Part shown: positions 1-7,866 of the stretch, piece after piece
Position numbering within the stretch: the first letter of the stretch is position 1
How the letters are laid out: the number at the start of each line of letters is the position of its first letter
Source of the DNA: Vibrio sp. 10N
Lineage (GTDB): Bacteria; Pseudomonadota; Gammaproteobacteria; Enterobacterales; Vibrionaceae
Assembly: GCF_036245475.1 (NCBI RefSeq)
Contig: NZ_BTPM01000001.1
Location: 1,922,001 to 1,986,000, forward strand
Reading direction: 5' to 3'
Length of the DNA: 64,000 bases
Made by a program: the position numbers and the translations under genes
The notes under the pieces: generated by a model
What the model was told of the DNA's origin: nothing
Seen by the model: the letters and a program-made list of their open reading frames with translations, nothing else
The model's database searches: none

Positions 1-21
1 GTCTACTCGAACAATTTTTTA
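1..21 (-). repeat. attC, partial (window edge)
   Basis: Right end of a class A attC. The inverse core reads TTTTTTA instead of TTTGTTA, so the AAC triplet of the minus strand is AAA. This change in a normally invariant base may impair recombination. Confidence 0.75.
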
Positions 22-37
22 GCTATTGATTGCATAC

Positions 38-451
38 TCAAAGTTTCAAAATCTCATCAGAGTAAAATTCAACTAGCAAGCCATCCTCCAGCCAAACCTC
101 ATACAACGGGCCACCGAAGTGCTTTCTAACACGATGAACTAGTTGATGTTTCTCCGCTATTGCCGCTAACTCATCAACAGTTTTGTTTGCTTCTAGCATA
201 AAGTGGGATGCATGAAAGTTTTGGGGGTCGTCTTGCTCTTTATAGGTTGCAGCCAATTCACCGAACGTCAGTTTGTACTTCGTTGGGATAAACTCAATTA
301 ACTCATTATCGACCTCATTCCAAACACACATCCATGCACCAATCATTGTCTTTGACGGAAATGTTTTAGCCTCTCCATTTGTAAGCTCCGCCAAAATCTG
401 TGAGCTAAGCTTCGGTTGAACTGAGTTAATAGATAAGTGTTTTATTTTCAA
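38..451 (-). CDS. Hypothetical cassette protein, 137 aa
   Basis: I do not recognise a family. The protein is soluble-looking, with no membrane segment or signal peptide and an even mix of charged and aromatic residues. The start is TTG at 451, supported by GGAG five bases upstream; no ATG lies in a better position. It follows attC 470-581 closely, as cassette genes do. It could belong to a small alpha/beta effector-binding fold, but no motif proves this. Confidence 0.7.
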   Translation of the reverse strand: MKIKHLSINSVQPKLSSQILAELTNGEAKTFPSKTMIGAWMCVWNEVDNELIEFIPTKYKLTFGELAATYKEQDDPQNFHASHFMLEANKTVDELAAIAEKHQLVHRVRKHFGGPLYEVWLEDGLLVEFYSDEILKL

Positions 452-469
452 TTGCTCTCCTAAAATAGC

Positions 470-581
470 TAACGCCGTATTAAGTAGTAACTAACTACAA
501 CTGAACCAAAATAAAGCCACCGTAATCACGAAACTCAACCAAACTCGCTAAACGTTAGCTGTCTGATTGAACAATTTGTTA
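470..581 (-). repeat. attC 1
   Basis: Class A variant, 112 bp, with left arm GTATTAAGTAG. Terminates the GrpB-like cassette; its TTA supplies that gene's stop codon. Confidence 0.88.
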
Positions 582-1052
582 TGCCTGTCTCAACACACGC
601 TGAATAAAGACCGACTTTTTCTGACGATACTTTTCGTGACTCCAGCCTACACAAGACTTTTTGAGTTCATTGTACTGTTGAACCAGCTCCGGGCTTCCCC
701 GAAGCTTGTCTCGAAAGCTCACAAATAGGTCAAATTCAGAGCCATTCGCGACAACTTGGAAAGCGACATCCTCACCAGAACTACTTTCCAGCATACAAAG
801 CTCTAGAGTTCGTAACGTATCTGATTTTTCGTTGAAACCTAAAGTTGAAAGTAACTTTACGGCTTTCTCAAGCTCATCACCGTTAACACCAACAAGTATG
901 TCTAAGTCACCTTTAGATAACACATTGGGGATAGAGGAAGCTCCAATATGCTCAATCCTTGCGGCTGGCAGTAAGGTTGCTATTTTAGTTTCGTATTGCC
1001 GATATAGGCTTTCACACGAAGGCTGATATTCATTCGCTTTGTAAAACTGCAC
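579..1052 (-). CDS. GrpB family protein
   Basis: GrpB/UPF0157 family, related to nucleotidyltransferase folds. The N-terminal half shows the family signature RIEHIGASSIPN followed by a GDLDILV segment with two acidic residues. The length is near the usual ~160-170 aa. An upstream TTG at 1064 is possible, but GTG at 1052 has GGGA six bases ahead and is preferred. The TAA stop lies inside attC 1. The cellular substrate of this family is not established; the family call is firm, the function is not. Confidence 0.82.
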   Translation of the reverse strand: MQFYKANEYQPSCESLYRQYETKIATLLPAARIEHIGASSIPNVLSKGDLDILVGVNGDELEKAVKLLSTLGFNEKSDTLRTLELCMLESSSGEDVAFQVVANGSEFDLFVSFRDKLRGSPELVQQYNELKKSCVGWSHEKYRQKKSVFIQRVLRQA

Positions 1053-1070
1053 ATCGTTTCCCAAAAGGTA

Positions 1071-1193
1071 TAATGTCTTGTTAAGTTGCAGCTAACTGCC
1101 TCTACACCCAAACAAAGCCACCGTAATCACTAAATTCAACCAAACCAAGAACGCCAAACGTTCATAAAGCGTCTGAGCACAAACACCTCGTTA
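1071..1193 (-). repeat. attC 2 (degenerate)
   Basis: 123 bp. The left core reads TAATGTC instead of TAACGCC, so the conserved GTT of the recombining strand is ATT. The right arm is also diverged (ACGTTCATAAAGCGTCTGAG). Probably recombination-impaired. Confidence 0.7.
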
Positions 1194-1201
1194 TGTTTAT
1201 T

Positions 1202-1645
1202 TTACAAGGGATACAACTTTAACTTTCTGCCTGTGAACTCAAAGCCACACTTTTGATAAAACTCGAACGTCTTATCCCACTTTTCACTGGGTGGTGCTGT
1301 CACATCAATCCGTGACCATCCGTTGACATGGCTTAGTTTCACTATCTCTTGAATGACGGCTTTACCAACACCTTTTGAGCGATGTTCTTCATTTACCCAA
1401 AATTCATTAATTATTCCATATCGACCTTGGGCAAATACTGAAAAAGACTCGCTTAAAGTGAAAAAAGCTAGCACTTCATTGCCTTTCTTTACCTCGTAAG
1501 AAAAATGGGTATTCTGAGGTAGTTCGCTAAAAATTTTTCGAAAGCTCTCTTCGCTGGGTACGCCTGAAACTCCAAATAACTCGCTGTAAAGTTTTCTAAT
1601 ATAGCTTTTGACCACACTAACATCGGTGATTTCAACTAATTCCAT
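1202..1645 (-). CDS. GNAT family N-acetyltransferase
   Basis: Acetyl-CoA-dependent N-acetyltransferase of unknown substrate, ~147 aa. The core motif A region reads NEFWVNEEHRSKGVGKAVI, containing the R/Q-x-x-G-x-G/A acetyl-CoA loop, and the C-terminal FYQKCGFE is the usual GNAT ending. The reading frame runs further upstream into attC 3, but the start at 1645 has GGAGG seven bases ahead. Single-gene cassette. Confidence 0.85.
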   Translation of the reverse strand: MELVEITDVSVVKSYIRKLYSELFGVSGVPSEESFRKIFSELPQNTHFSYEVKKGNEVLAFFTLSESFSVFAQGRYGIINEFWVNEEHRSKGVGKAVIQEIVKLSHVNGWSRIDVTAPPSEKWDKTFEFYQKCGFEFTGRKLKLYPL

Positions 1646-1662
1646 TTCGCCTCCAAAACACA

Positions 1663-1781
1663 TAAAACGTCTTGCTAAGTTGCAGCTAACCACCACTACA
1701 CTTAAACAAAGCCACCGTAATCACTTAACTCAACCAAGCCAAAATCGCCAAACGTTAGCTGTCTGCTTGAACAATTTGTTA
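1663..1781 (-). repeat. attC 3 (hybrid arms)
   Basis: 119 bp. The left arm is class B (TTGCTAAGTTGC) and the right arm class A (CTTGAACAA), giving a mismatch. Two extra bases sit at the left core (TAAAACGTC). Confidence 0.8.
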
Positions 1782-1804
1782 TACCCAAATAGTTTAATTG
1801 GGTC

Positions 1805-2062
1805 TCATGCCTTGGTTTCGTTGGAATTAGTTTCTATTTTGGAAACACCTTCAACACGTCGAACACCAAACGTGACGGTAGGGGGCACACCCATGCCAAG
1901 TTCAATGTCAGCAACTAAATAATTGCTGCCTTTTGCCTTCAAAATCGCATTGACTCGTTCTTGTTTTTCGACAGCTTTAATAACCGTATCTGCGATTACC
2001 TCATCACTGCTAAAAGACGTAACCTTGTCTGCAACTTCTTTCGCTTTGTCAAAAATATTCAT
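1805..2062 (-). CDS. Hypothetical cassette protein, 85 aa
   Basis: Small acidic soluble protein, not recognised. The ATG at 2062 has AAGGA upstream; the frame extending into attC 4 is an artefact of the repeat. The sequence is amphipathic in its first half (FDKAKEVADKV), with a glycine/proline-rich centre. Single-gene cassette. Confidence 0.7.
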   Translation of the reverse strand: MNIFDKAKEVADKVTSFSSDEVIADTVIKAVEKQERVNAILKAKGSNYLVADIELGMGVPPTVTFGVRRVEGVSKIETNSNETKA

Positions 2063-2099
2063 TGATATGTCCTTATTTGTGATGAGCTCAGCATGCGTA

Positions 2100-2216
2100 T
2101 AACGCCTTGCTAAGTTGCAGCTAACTACCACTACACTCAAGTAAAGCCACCTTAATCACTGAATTGAACCAAACCAAAAGTGCCGAGCGTTAGCTGTCGA
2201 CTTGAGCAATTTGTTA
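2100..2216 (-). repeat. attC 4
   Basis: Class B, 117 bp, intact cores. It closes the inverted ParD/ParE-like cassette on its right (2217-2795). Confidence 0.92.
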
Positions 2217-2225
2217 TGGCTCAAC

Positions 2226-2254
2226 TTGCACCTTTCGTGGCAAATTACTACAAT
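2226..2254 (+). promoter_or_regulatory. Promoter of ParDE-like TA cassette
   Basis: TTGCAC at 2226-2231, a 17 bp spacer and TACAAT at 2249-2254. This near-consensus sigma-70 promoter starts ten bases after the attC and points against the array, so the TA pair does not depend on the integron promoter. Confidence 0.75.
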
Positions 2255-2286
2255 TGTCTACTATCACTACAGACGAGGAACTAACA

Positions 2287-2508
2287 ATGGCAACTACTAG
2301 CGTGCGAATTGATCAAGAGCTTTTCGAAAAAGCCTCCATCATGGCAAAAGCTTTAAACAGAACAACCCCAAAACAAATTGAGCACTGGGCTAAGATCGGT
2401 GAAATGATGGAAGACAACCCTGATTTACCATATAAGTTTGTTAAACAAGCAATTATAGCTAAAGCTGAGAAAGAGGCTGGAAAACTAGAGGCTTATAACT
2501 TTGACTGA
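2287..2508 (+). CDS. ParD-like antitoxin
   Basis: Antitoxin of a type II toxin-antitoxin pair, 73 aa. The N-terminal TTSVRIDQELFEKA resembles a ribbon-helix-helix DNA-binding strand, and the C-terminal half is the toxin-binding tail. The start at 2287 has GAGGAA upstream; the frame extends 11 codons further without a ribosome site. It overlaps the toxin gene by 8 bp and is read against the array from its own promoter. Expected to neutralise the toxin and repress the operon. Confidence 0.82.
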   Translation: MATTSVRIDQELFEKASIMAKALNRTTPKQIEHWAKIGEMMEDNPDLPYKFVKQAIIAKAEKEAGKLEAYNFD

Positions 2509-2791
2509 AATCACAAATATTTTACAAACCCCTACCTTTAAAAAGGCAGTCAAAAAGTTGCATAAAAACCAAAAATCAGACTTGGATAACGCAGTTCGAG
2601 AATTGATGAAAGATCCTTATCTGGGCGAGCAGAAAAAGGGAGACCTCTCTTTTCTTCGCGTTCACAAGTTCATAATGGTCAAACAACTAACGCTTCTAGG
2701 CTATAGCTATGAAGATGGAACTGTTACTTTGGAACTAATCGCTCTCGGGTCTCACGAAAACTTCTACCGCGATGTTAAGAGGTTCTACTGA
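2501..2791 (+). CDS. RelE/ParE family toxin
   Basis: Toxin of the type II pair, 96 aa. The N-terminal helices (PTFKKAVKKLHKNQKSDLDNAV), the central KGDLSFLRVHKF and the C-terminal LELIALGSHENFYRDVKRF match the RelE/ParE fold, in which the last segment carries catalytic or binding residues. The TTG start at 2501 overlaps the antitoxin stop, implying translational coupling. Whether it cleaves mRNA or targets gyrase cannot be decided from sequence alone. Confidence 0.82.
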   Translation: MTEITNILQTPTFKKAVKKLHKNQKSDLDNAVRELMKDPYLGEQKKGDLSFLRVHKFIMVKQLTLLGYSYEDGTVTLELIALGSHENFYRDVKRFY

Positions 2792-2795
2792 GCCA

Positions 2796-2913
2796 TAACG
2801 CCTTGTTAAGTAGCAGCTAACTGCCACTACACTCAAACAAAGCCACCAGAATCACTAAACCCAAATCAAACCAAAATCGCCGACTGTTAGCTGTCTGCTT
2901 GAACAAATTGTTA
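2796..2913 (-). repeat. attC 5
   Basis: Class A, 118 bp, ending CAAATTGTTA. Belongs to the broken GNAT cassette to its right. Confidence 0.92.
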
Positions 2914-2920
2914 GGTGAAT

Positions 2921-3436
2921 TTACAACCGCGCTGTGTAAACGCACACCTCACGCGCTCTACCTTGAGCTTGAATTCTTTTAGTTCCAACATACGTTGTAC
3001 CCAACTTGCTTATAACTGATTTTGAACGCTTATTTTCAGTTAAATGCATGACTTTGATTTTACTGAGACCTAGATTCTCTTTAGCGTACTCGATTAGTGC
3101 TCAAGACCCTTCCGTTGCATAACCGACGCCCCAAAAAGGAACCCCCAACCAATACCCTAATGTCCCCTCTCCCTCTTCAATCCTAGGAAAACTCACTGCA
3201 CCAATTAGAGTATTGCTATTCTTTAGAACCAGAGCGTAAACGACACCTTTGCCAGTGTTGAATAAATCTTTATGCGTTTTAATCCAGTCAACAGCATCAG
3301 TTAACTCGTATGGGTTTGGAATATTCGCTGTCATATCCGAGATGATTTTTTCACCCGCTAGTTCCGCGACTCTTGTTGCATCAAGTTCTGTGAAGGGTCT
3401 AAGAGTTAGTCTATTCGTATCAATCGTTGCTTGCAT
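2921..3436 (-). pseudogene. GNAT acetyltransferase, nonsense-interrupted
   Basis: A RimJ/RimL-like acetyltransferase that would be 171 aa. A TGA at 3101-3103 stops it after 111 codons, where the intact paralogue at 33565-34080 has AGA (Arg). The frame continues without other damage to a TAA at 2921. The N-terminal part keeps the RLTLRPF start and the GYWLGVPFWGVGYATEGS region, but the end of the fold is lost. The start has AGGAAA upstream. Confidence 0.88.
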
Positions 3437-3451
3437 AGTTTCCTATTCACC

Positions 3452-3568
3452 TAACGCCTTGTTAAGTAGCAGCTAACTACCACTGCACTCAAACAAAGCC
3501 ACCGTAATCACTAAACTCAACCAAACCAAAATCGCCAAACGTTAGCTGTCTGCTTGAACAATTTGTTA
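3452..3568 (-). repeat. attC 6
   Basis: Class A, 117 bp, intact. Left border of the inverted DinJ-YafQ cassette. Confidence 0.92.
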
Positions 3569-3595
3569 TGTACCGAACCTACCCTTGTGCTACGA

Positions 3596-3614
3596 TGTAT
3601 TACATTGCAATACA
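3596..3614. promoter_or_regulatory. Palindromic operator of DinJ-YafQ cassette
   Basis: TGTATTACA-T-TGCAATACA, two 9-base arms with one mismatch, ending 13 bases before the antitoxin start. This is the expected place and form for RelB/DinJ autorepressor binding. Confidence 0.6.
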
Positions 3615-3627
3615 AATGGTGCACGCT

Positions 3628-3912
3628 ATGAAAAATGAAATGCTAAGTACACGTATCGACCACGATACCAAAGTAGCTTTTACCAACATCTGTGATGAAG
3701 TTGGTTTGAGCCCGTCACAAGCAATCAAGCTGTTTGCTCACGCGGTGATCAATCACGGTGGGATCCCATTCGAGCTCAAAGTAAGACAGCCGAATCAAGA
3801 GAGCATTGCCGCAATGCAAGAGCTCGTATCTGGCCAAGGCCACAAAGCTGACTCGGTAGACTCTCTATTCAACACACTAACTGATGACAAAGTAAGCAAT
3901 GTATCTTCTTGA
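3628..3912 (+). CDS. dinJ: RelB/DinJ family antitoxin
   Basis: Antitoxin, 94 aa. The N-terminal MLSTRIDHDTK is a ribbon-helix-helix strand, followed by the family motif GLSPSQAIKLFAHAVINHGGIPFEL. The C-terminal tail would wrap the toxin. The ATG at 3628 matches the usual family start; the frame opens earlier, inside the attC, without support. It overlaps the toxin gene by 14 bp and is read against the array. Confidence 0.9.
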   Translation: MKNEMLSTRIDHDTKVAFTNICDEVGLSPSQAIKLFAHAVINHGGIPFELKVRQPNQESIAAMQELVSGQGHKADSVDSLFNTLTDDKVSNVSS

Positions 3913-4168
3913 ATATTCGACGCAATTTAAAAAAGACTTCAAGAAAGTGACTAAGTTGCCTATCCCAGATGTACTTGAGGTAGGCAACATTATTTCTAAA
4001 CTACAGCGTGGCGAAACACTTTGTGCTCAGAATGTTGACCATCCATTAAGTGGTAACTGGGCTGGATTTCGAGACTGTCACATTAAGCCGGACTTAGTTC
4101 TAATCTATCGTATCCACGATAGAACTCTTCAACTAGCCAGAATAGGATCACACAGCGAACTATTTTGA
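3899..4168 (+). CDS. yafQ: YafQ family toxin
   Basis: Type II toxin of the RelE superfamily, 89 aa. YafQ-type toxins cut translated mRNA at the ribosome. It shows the N-terminal YSTQFKKDFKK, HPLSGNWAGFRDCHIKPDLVLIYR in the centre and ending ARIGSHSELF, with the conserved C-terminal His/Phe. The gene overlaps the upstream antitoxin, so the two are coupled. Confidence 0.9.
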   Translation: MYLLEYSTQFKKDFKKVTKLPIPDVLEVGNIISKLQRGETLCAQNVDHPLSGNWAGFRDCHIKPDLVLIYRIHDRTLQLARIGSHSELF

Positions 4169-4181
4169 ACGAAAAGGTACA

Positions 4182-4298
4182 TAACGCCTTGCTAAGTTGC
4201 AGCTAACGGCCACAAAACTCAAACAAAGCCACCATAATCACTGAACTCAACCAAACCAAAATCGCCAAACGTTAGCTGTCGACTTGAGCAATTTGTTA
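4182..4298 (-). repeat. attC 7
   Basis: Class B, 117 bp, GTCGACTTGAGC right-arm variant. Belongs to GNAT copy 1. Confidence 0.92.
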
Positions 4299-4303
4299 TA
4301 CCA

Positions 4304-4822
4304 TCATGCGCACGAAACCCAATATCTCGCTATTGGATTGGGAAAGACTTTTCCTTGCACAACTTTATCAAAGTTACCGCCATTGCTTTCAATGACCTTG
4401 CGCGATGCGATGTTGTCTTCATCAGCCGTGATCAAAGCGGTAGTAATCCCTAACTCTAATGCTTTTGGCAGAACAAGTTTAAGCATTGACTTGCCAAAAC
4501 CTTTAGAACGAAAACTTGGTGCAATATCGTAACCAATATGACCACCCTCAAAGCTGAGGAACTCGTTGTCTATCGTGTGTCTAACCCTAATAGCACCAAT
4601 AACTTCACCAGCATTGGACGTTAACCAAAAATGACTACAAGGAACATAACCTTCACGTAGGTTTATACCCTTTTCTTCGTTTGTCAGACTTTCTATGTAG
4701 TTATCAAAGTCAGAATATCCCTGCTCGTAATAATCCGCATTTTCAGGATCATTAACTGCGAAATCATAATAAAACTCTGCAAATGCTTCTTTATAATTTG
4801 CTGATGGTGATATTAAATACAT
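4304..4822 (-). CDS. GNAT family N-acetyltransferase, copy 1 of 3
   Basis: Acetyltransferase, 172 aa, substrate unknown. GHIGYDIAPSFRSKGFGKSML is the acetyl-CoA binding motif A and EDNIASRKVIESNGG is the C-terminal GNAT helix. The start at 4822 has GGAG-type spacing (CAGGAGAGTTA). The protein is identical to those at 12000 and 25449, while the flanking attC sites differ in each case. Confidence 0.9.
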   Translation of the reverse strand: MYLISPSANYKEAFAEFYYDFAVNDPENADYYEQGYSDFDNYIESLTNEEKGINLREGYVPCSHFWLTSNAGEVIGAIRVRHTIDNEFLSFEGGHIGYDIAPSFRSKGFGKSMLKLVLPKALELGITTALITADEDNIASRKVIESNGGNFDKVVQGKVFPNPIARYWVSCA

Positions 4823-4839
4823 TAACTCTCCTGATGGTA

Positions 4840-4957
4840 TAACGCCTTGTTAAGTAGCAGCTAACTACCACCGAACCCAAACAAAGCCACCATAATCACT
4901 AAACCCAAATCAAACCAAAATCGCCGACTGTTAGCTGTCTGCTTGAACAATTTGTTA
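4840..4957 (-). repeat. attC 8
   Basis: Class A, 118 bp, intact. Its terminal TTA is the stop codon of the GFA gene to the right. Confidence 0.92.
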
Positions 4958-5320
4958 GCGCACTGACCAACACACCGCCGTTTCTGTAAAAATTTCATGT
5001 ATCTCACTAGGAGAATTGCTGCCATCCAATGTAGCTAGTGTTACTGAAACTCTATCTGGATATCTCCGGCTATCAGACCACTCTATATTTGAGCCACACG
5101 TTCTACAGAATTTTCGAGTAACATGTGCAGAGGAGCTATATTCTGAAATTTCAGTCAGCTCTGAGATATAACGCAGGTCATTTTTAGGGACGGTCACATA
5201 AGTCGCGAATGCTGAACCATGTAGCTTTTGACACATCTTGCAGTGACAATGAGAAGCTCGAAAAGGCTCGGATAACAACTCATATTGGACCGCACCACAT
5301 TGGCAGCTTCCTGTAATCAA
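4955..5320 (-). CDS. GFA-like zinc protein
   Basis: GFA/CENP-V family protein, 121 aa. Zinc-binding pairs are visible: CQCG near residue 6, CHCKMC near 26 and CRTCG near 72. Some family members have been described as glutathione-dependent formaldehyde-activating proteins, but most have no known reaction. The TTG start is supported by AGGAGG eight bases upstream. Its stop uses the attC end. Confidence 0.85.
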   Translation of the reverse strand: MITGSCQCGAVQYELLSEPFRASHCHCKMCQKLHGSAFATYVTVPKNDLRYISELTEISEYSSSAHVTRKFCRTCGSNIEWSDSRRYPDRVSVTLATLDGSNSPSEIHEIFTETAVCWSVR

Positions 5321-5352
5321 ACCACATACCTCCTAGTTGTATGATTGTGCGC

Positions 5353-5469
5353 TAACGCCTTGTTAAGTAGCAGCTAACTGCCACTGCACTCAAACAAAGC
5401 CACCGTAATCACTAAACCCAACCAAACCAAAATCGCCAAACGTTAGCTGTCTGCTTGAACAATTTGTTA
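5353..5469 (-). repeat. attC 9
   Basis: Class A, 117 bp. Identical to attC 32, which follows the second lspA copy. Confidence 0.93.
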
Positions 5470-5976
5470 GAAGTTCCCATTTCTCAGATCTAATTTTGAG
5501 TTTGCAAAGACAAACATGACGCCACCTGCAACAATTGCTATGTCCGCTACATTAAAAACACCCGTCCTCAATGAGCCCACACCAAAATTTAAAAAATCAA
5601 TCACCGCTCCATTGTTTACTATTCGGTCATATAAATTGCTTGCGCCACCCGATAAAAACAACGTCAATGCAACAACTTGAGCCGTATTGAGGCTTTTGGA
5701 GCAAGCTACATATATTAGCAATGCTGATAGGAAAATAGCTATAGCAACGACGAAAATATAAAAACGGTACTCACTAGAGAGTGAACTACCTAAACTCAAG
5801 AACGCTCCCGTATTCTCAAAATACCCAACTCGAAAGATGTCATTGAGATAACTGTCCATGTAGAATTTGGGCAAGTAGTTTGAAGCTAATGCTTTAGTTG
5901 CTTGATCACAACCTACACAAAAAGTTGAGATGGCAACTATTAACATTAATTTGATATAGAACTTCATAATGCGCAC
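5467..5976 (-). CDS. lspA: Signal peptidase II (LspA), cassette copy 1
   Basis: Prolipoprotein signal peptidase, an inner-membrane aspartyl protease that removes lipoprotein signal peptides. 169 aa with four hydrophobic segments. Family motifs are complete: D24-x-x-T-K, ENTGAF at 54-59, GGASNLYDR with catalytic D117 and FNVAD with catalytic D145. The start is GTG at 5976 or ATG at 5967; GGGAG lies between optimal spacings for the two. It differs from the copy at 19475 by one silent base that I could see. A cassette copy would be additional to a housekeeping gene, which is not in this window. Confidence 0.93.
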   Translation of the reverse strand: MRIMKFYIKLMLIVAISTFCVGCDQATKALASNYLPKFYMDSYLNDIFRVGYFENTGAFLSLGSSLSSEYRFYIFVVAIAIFLSALLIYVACSKSLNTAQVVALTLFLSGGASNLYDRIVNNGAVIDFLNFGVGSLRTGVFNVADIAIVAGGVMFVFANSKLDLRNGNF

Positions 5977-5993
5977 TTACTCCCTGTAACTTC

Positions 5994-6109
5994 TAACGCC
6001 TTGCTAAGTTGCAGCTAACTACCACTGCACTAAACAATGCCACCGTAATCACTGAACTCAACCAAACCAAAATCGCCGAACGTTAGCTGTCGACTTGAGC
6101 AATTTGTTA
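5994..6109 (-). repeat. attC 10
   Basis: Class B, 116 bp, intact; supplies the stop of the gene at 6107. Confidence 0.92.
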
Positions 6110-6682
6110 GGCAAGTATTTTGGCTGCAAGTACACATATAACGATTAAACCAACTAATAACAATGGCACACAAGTGCGAATCGTATAGCGATATGCTTTT
6201 TCTCCTGCTTTAACTCTTTCCCACTCAAGTTTTAGTATTTCAGATGCAGTTTCTTGCGCTTCCGCAGCGCATATACGACAACCTGTATAATCTTTGTTGT
6301 CAGCAAGTACTGCAACATCATCGAGCCAAGCAAGTAAAAGTTTATTCAGCCGTTGAAGTTCCTTGTCTTTATCATATTTGTTGATTCTTAAACGTATAGA
6401 TAACTGTTGCTGCATAACTGATTGATAGCACCTGTCTCTCTCGTCTTGCAGTTTGAGCTTATGTTCGTCATTGACTGATTTATCTATTTGTGAAGAAATG
6501 CTACTCATATGAAGTGCAGTACTCAAAAAAATAGATATCTCTTCTCTTAGTTTATCAATCCATTCCTGTCGGAACTCAGACGTTTTGGCATGCTTTGTAT
6601 TAATTAATGTGAAGAAAGCAAACGCCGCCGTGAGCCATGCCGCAACAATTGCTGCTGAAGTCGTATAAAAATAATCGGGCAT
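6107..6682 (-). CDS. Two-TM hypothetical membrane protein, 191 aa
   Basis: Not recognised. A hydrophobic helix spans residues ~8-27, a ~130-residue charged, probably helical cytoplasmic domain follows, and a second helix covers ~172-190. The N-terminal helix followed directly by EFRQEWIDKLREEI resembles small membrane-anchored proteins common in Vibrio cassettes. AGGGGAT lies upstream of the ATG. Function unknown. Confidence 0.75.
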   Translation of the reverse strand: MPDYFYTTSAAIVAAWLTAAFAFFTLINTKHAKTSEFRQEWIDKLREEISIFLSTALHMSSISSQIDKSVNDEHKLKLQDERDRCYQSVMQQQLSIRLRINKYDKDKELQRLNKLLLAWLDDVAVLADNKDYTGCRICAAEAQETASEILKLEWERVKAGEKAYRYTIRTCVPLLLVGLIVICVLAAKILA

Positions 6683-6706
6683 TGTCTATTATATCCCCTA
6701 CTTGCC

Positions 6707-6822
6707 TAACGCCTTGCTAAGTTGCAGCTAACGAACACTACACCCAAGCAAAGCCACGTAATCACTGAACTCAAACAAACCAAAATCGCCGAGCATTAGC
6801 TGTCTGCTTGAACAATTTGTTA
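6707..6822 (-). repeat. attC 11 (hybrid arms)
   Basis: 116 bp; left arm class B, right arm class A, giving a mismatched outer stem like attC 3. Confidence 0.88.
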
Positions 6823-6826
6823 GCTG

Positions 6827-7243
6827 CTAGCTCGGCTGTTTGGGAAAGACCTTCACATTATTTGGTATCTGATACCAATCCAGCTTTTCACTAACCCAAA
6901 CATGCGCTTGAGGTTCGAAAATATCAGTTGAAGATTGATCAATTGGTTTTAGCTTTAACTTAACTGTTTCCGGTGCATCTGGATTAAAGTGATAAATTCT
7001 GTTTCCACAACTTGGGCAGAACATTGCACAGTTACGATTACCACTATCAGCTAATCGCTCCCAACTTCTCAGTTGACCCGAAAACTCTACTTTAGATGCA
7101 TCAACAACCGCAGTGATGCTAAATGGGCTGGTAGATAGCTTTTGACACTCTGTACAGTGACAAGCAAAAACCATTAGTGGTTTTTCATGTAGTTCATAGG
7201 TAACTTGTCCGCACTGACATGCGCCTTGAAGTGGATAATCCAT
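6827..7243 (-). CDS. GFA family zinc protein
   Basis: GFA/CENP-V family, 138 aa. CQCG near residue 9, CHCTEC near 28 and CPSCG near 75 are the zinc ligands. AGGAGG lies five bases before the ATG. Reaction unknown; only the fold and metal binding are predicted. It is distinct in sequence from the GFA genes at 4955 and 8582. Confidence 0.87.
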   Translation of the reverse strand: MDYPLQGACQCGQVTYELHEKPLMVFACHCTECQKLSTSPFSITAVVDASKVEFSGQLRSWERLADSGNRNCAMFCPSCGNRIYHFNPDAPETVKLKLKPIDQSSTDIFEPQAHVWVSEKLDWYQIPNNVKVFPKQPS

Positions 7244-7272
7244 TTGTTCCTCCTTTGAACATGGATGACAGC

Positions 7273-7389
7273 TAACGCCTTGCTAAGTTGCAGCTAACTA
7301 CCAAGACACTCAAGCAAAGCCACCTTAATCACTGAACTCAACCAAACCAAAATCGCCAACTGTTAGCTGTCTGCTTGAGCAATTTGTTA
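7273..7389 (-). repeat. attC 12
   Basis: Class B, 117 bp, intact. Confidence 0.92.
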
Positions 7390-7400
7390 GGTGATATCAC

Positions 7401-7733
7401 TCACGACAACCACACCATTAAACCACTAGTTAATAGCAACAAAATTCCAGCGATGCCTACCGAAAAAGTAAAGCTGATTTGGTTATGTCTATCCTGAGCA
7501 TCTATATCACGACTGACCAGCTCACGGTGAGTAATTAATGACATGACATCCTGATTGGCGGGGTTGCTACCGTCGTAAGCTAAATAGGCTATACCAATCG
7601 CAAAAACACCACAGAATGCTACGTAATCAACCAGAGCAATTGATTCCAAATATGGAACTAACCAACGCCCAATTGCGCCAATGAGAATTATCGATATCAA
7701 CGCATACAGAATACCCAGTATAAATGACTTCAA
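7401..7733 (-). CDS. Membrane protein of unknown function, copy 1
   Basis: About 110 aa with three hydrophobic segments (near residues 3-20, 34-52 and 88-109) and a charged loop containing ITHRELVSRDIDAQDRHN. Not recognised. AGGAGG stands four bases before TTG at 7733, so that is preferred over GTG at 7748, which lies upstream of the ribosome site. A close paralogue is at 36293. Confidence 0.72.
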   Translation of the reverse strand: MKSFILGILYALISIILIGAIGRWLVPYLESIALVDYVAFCGVFAIGIAYLAYDGSNPANQDVMSLITHRELVSRDIDAQDRHNQISFTFSVGIAGILLLLTSGLMVWLS

Positions 7734-7749
7734 GTTACCTCCTGTCACC

Positions 7750-7866
7750 TAACGCCTTGTTAAGTTGCAGCTAACCACCACTGCACTCAAACAAAGCCAC
7801 CGTAATCACTAAACCCAACCAAACCAAAATCGCCGGACGTTAGCTGTCTGCTTGAACAATTTGTTA
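7750..7866 (-). repeat. attC 13
   Basis: 117 bp, class A arms but with the TTGC bulge of class B (GTTAAGTTGC). Confidence 0.9.

Noticed and set aside
1646..2140. N-terminal extensions reading VVSCNLARRY or similar on several cassette genes
   Set aside because: They are translations of the attC left arm; ribosome sites and family alignments put the real starts inside the cassette.
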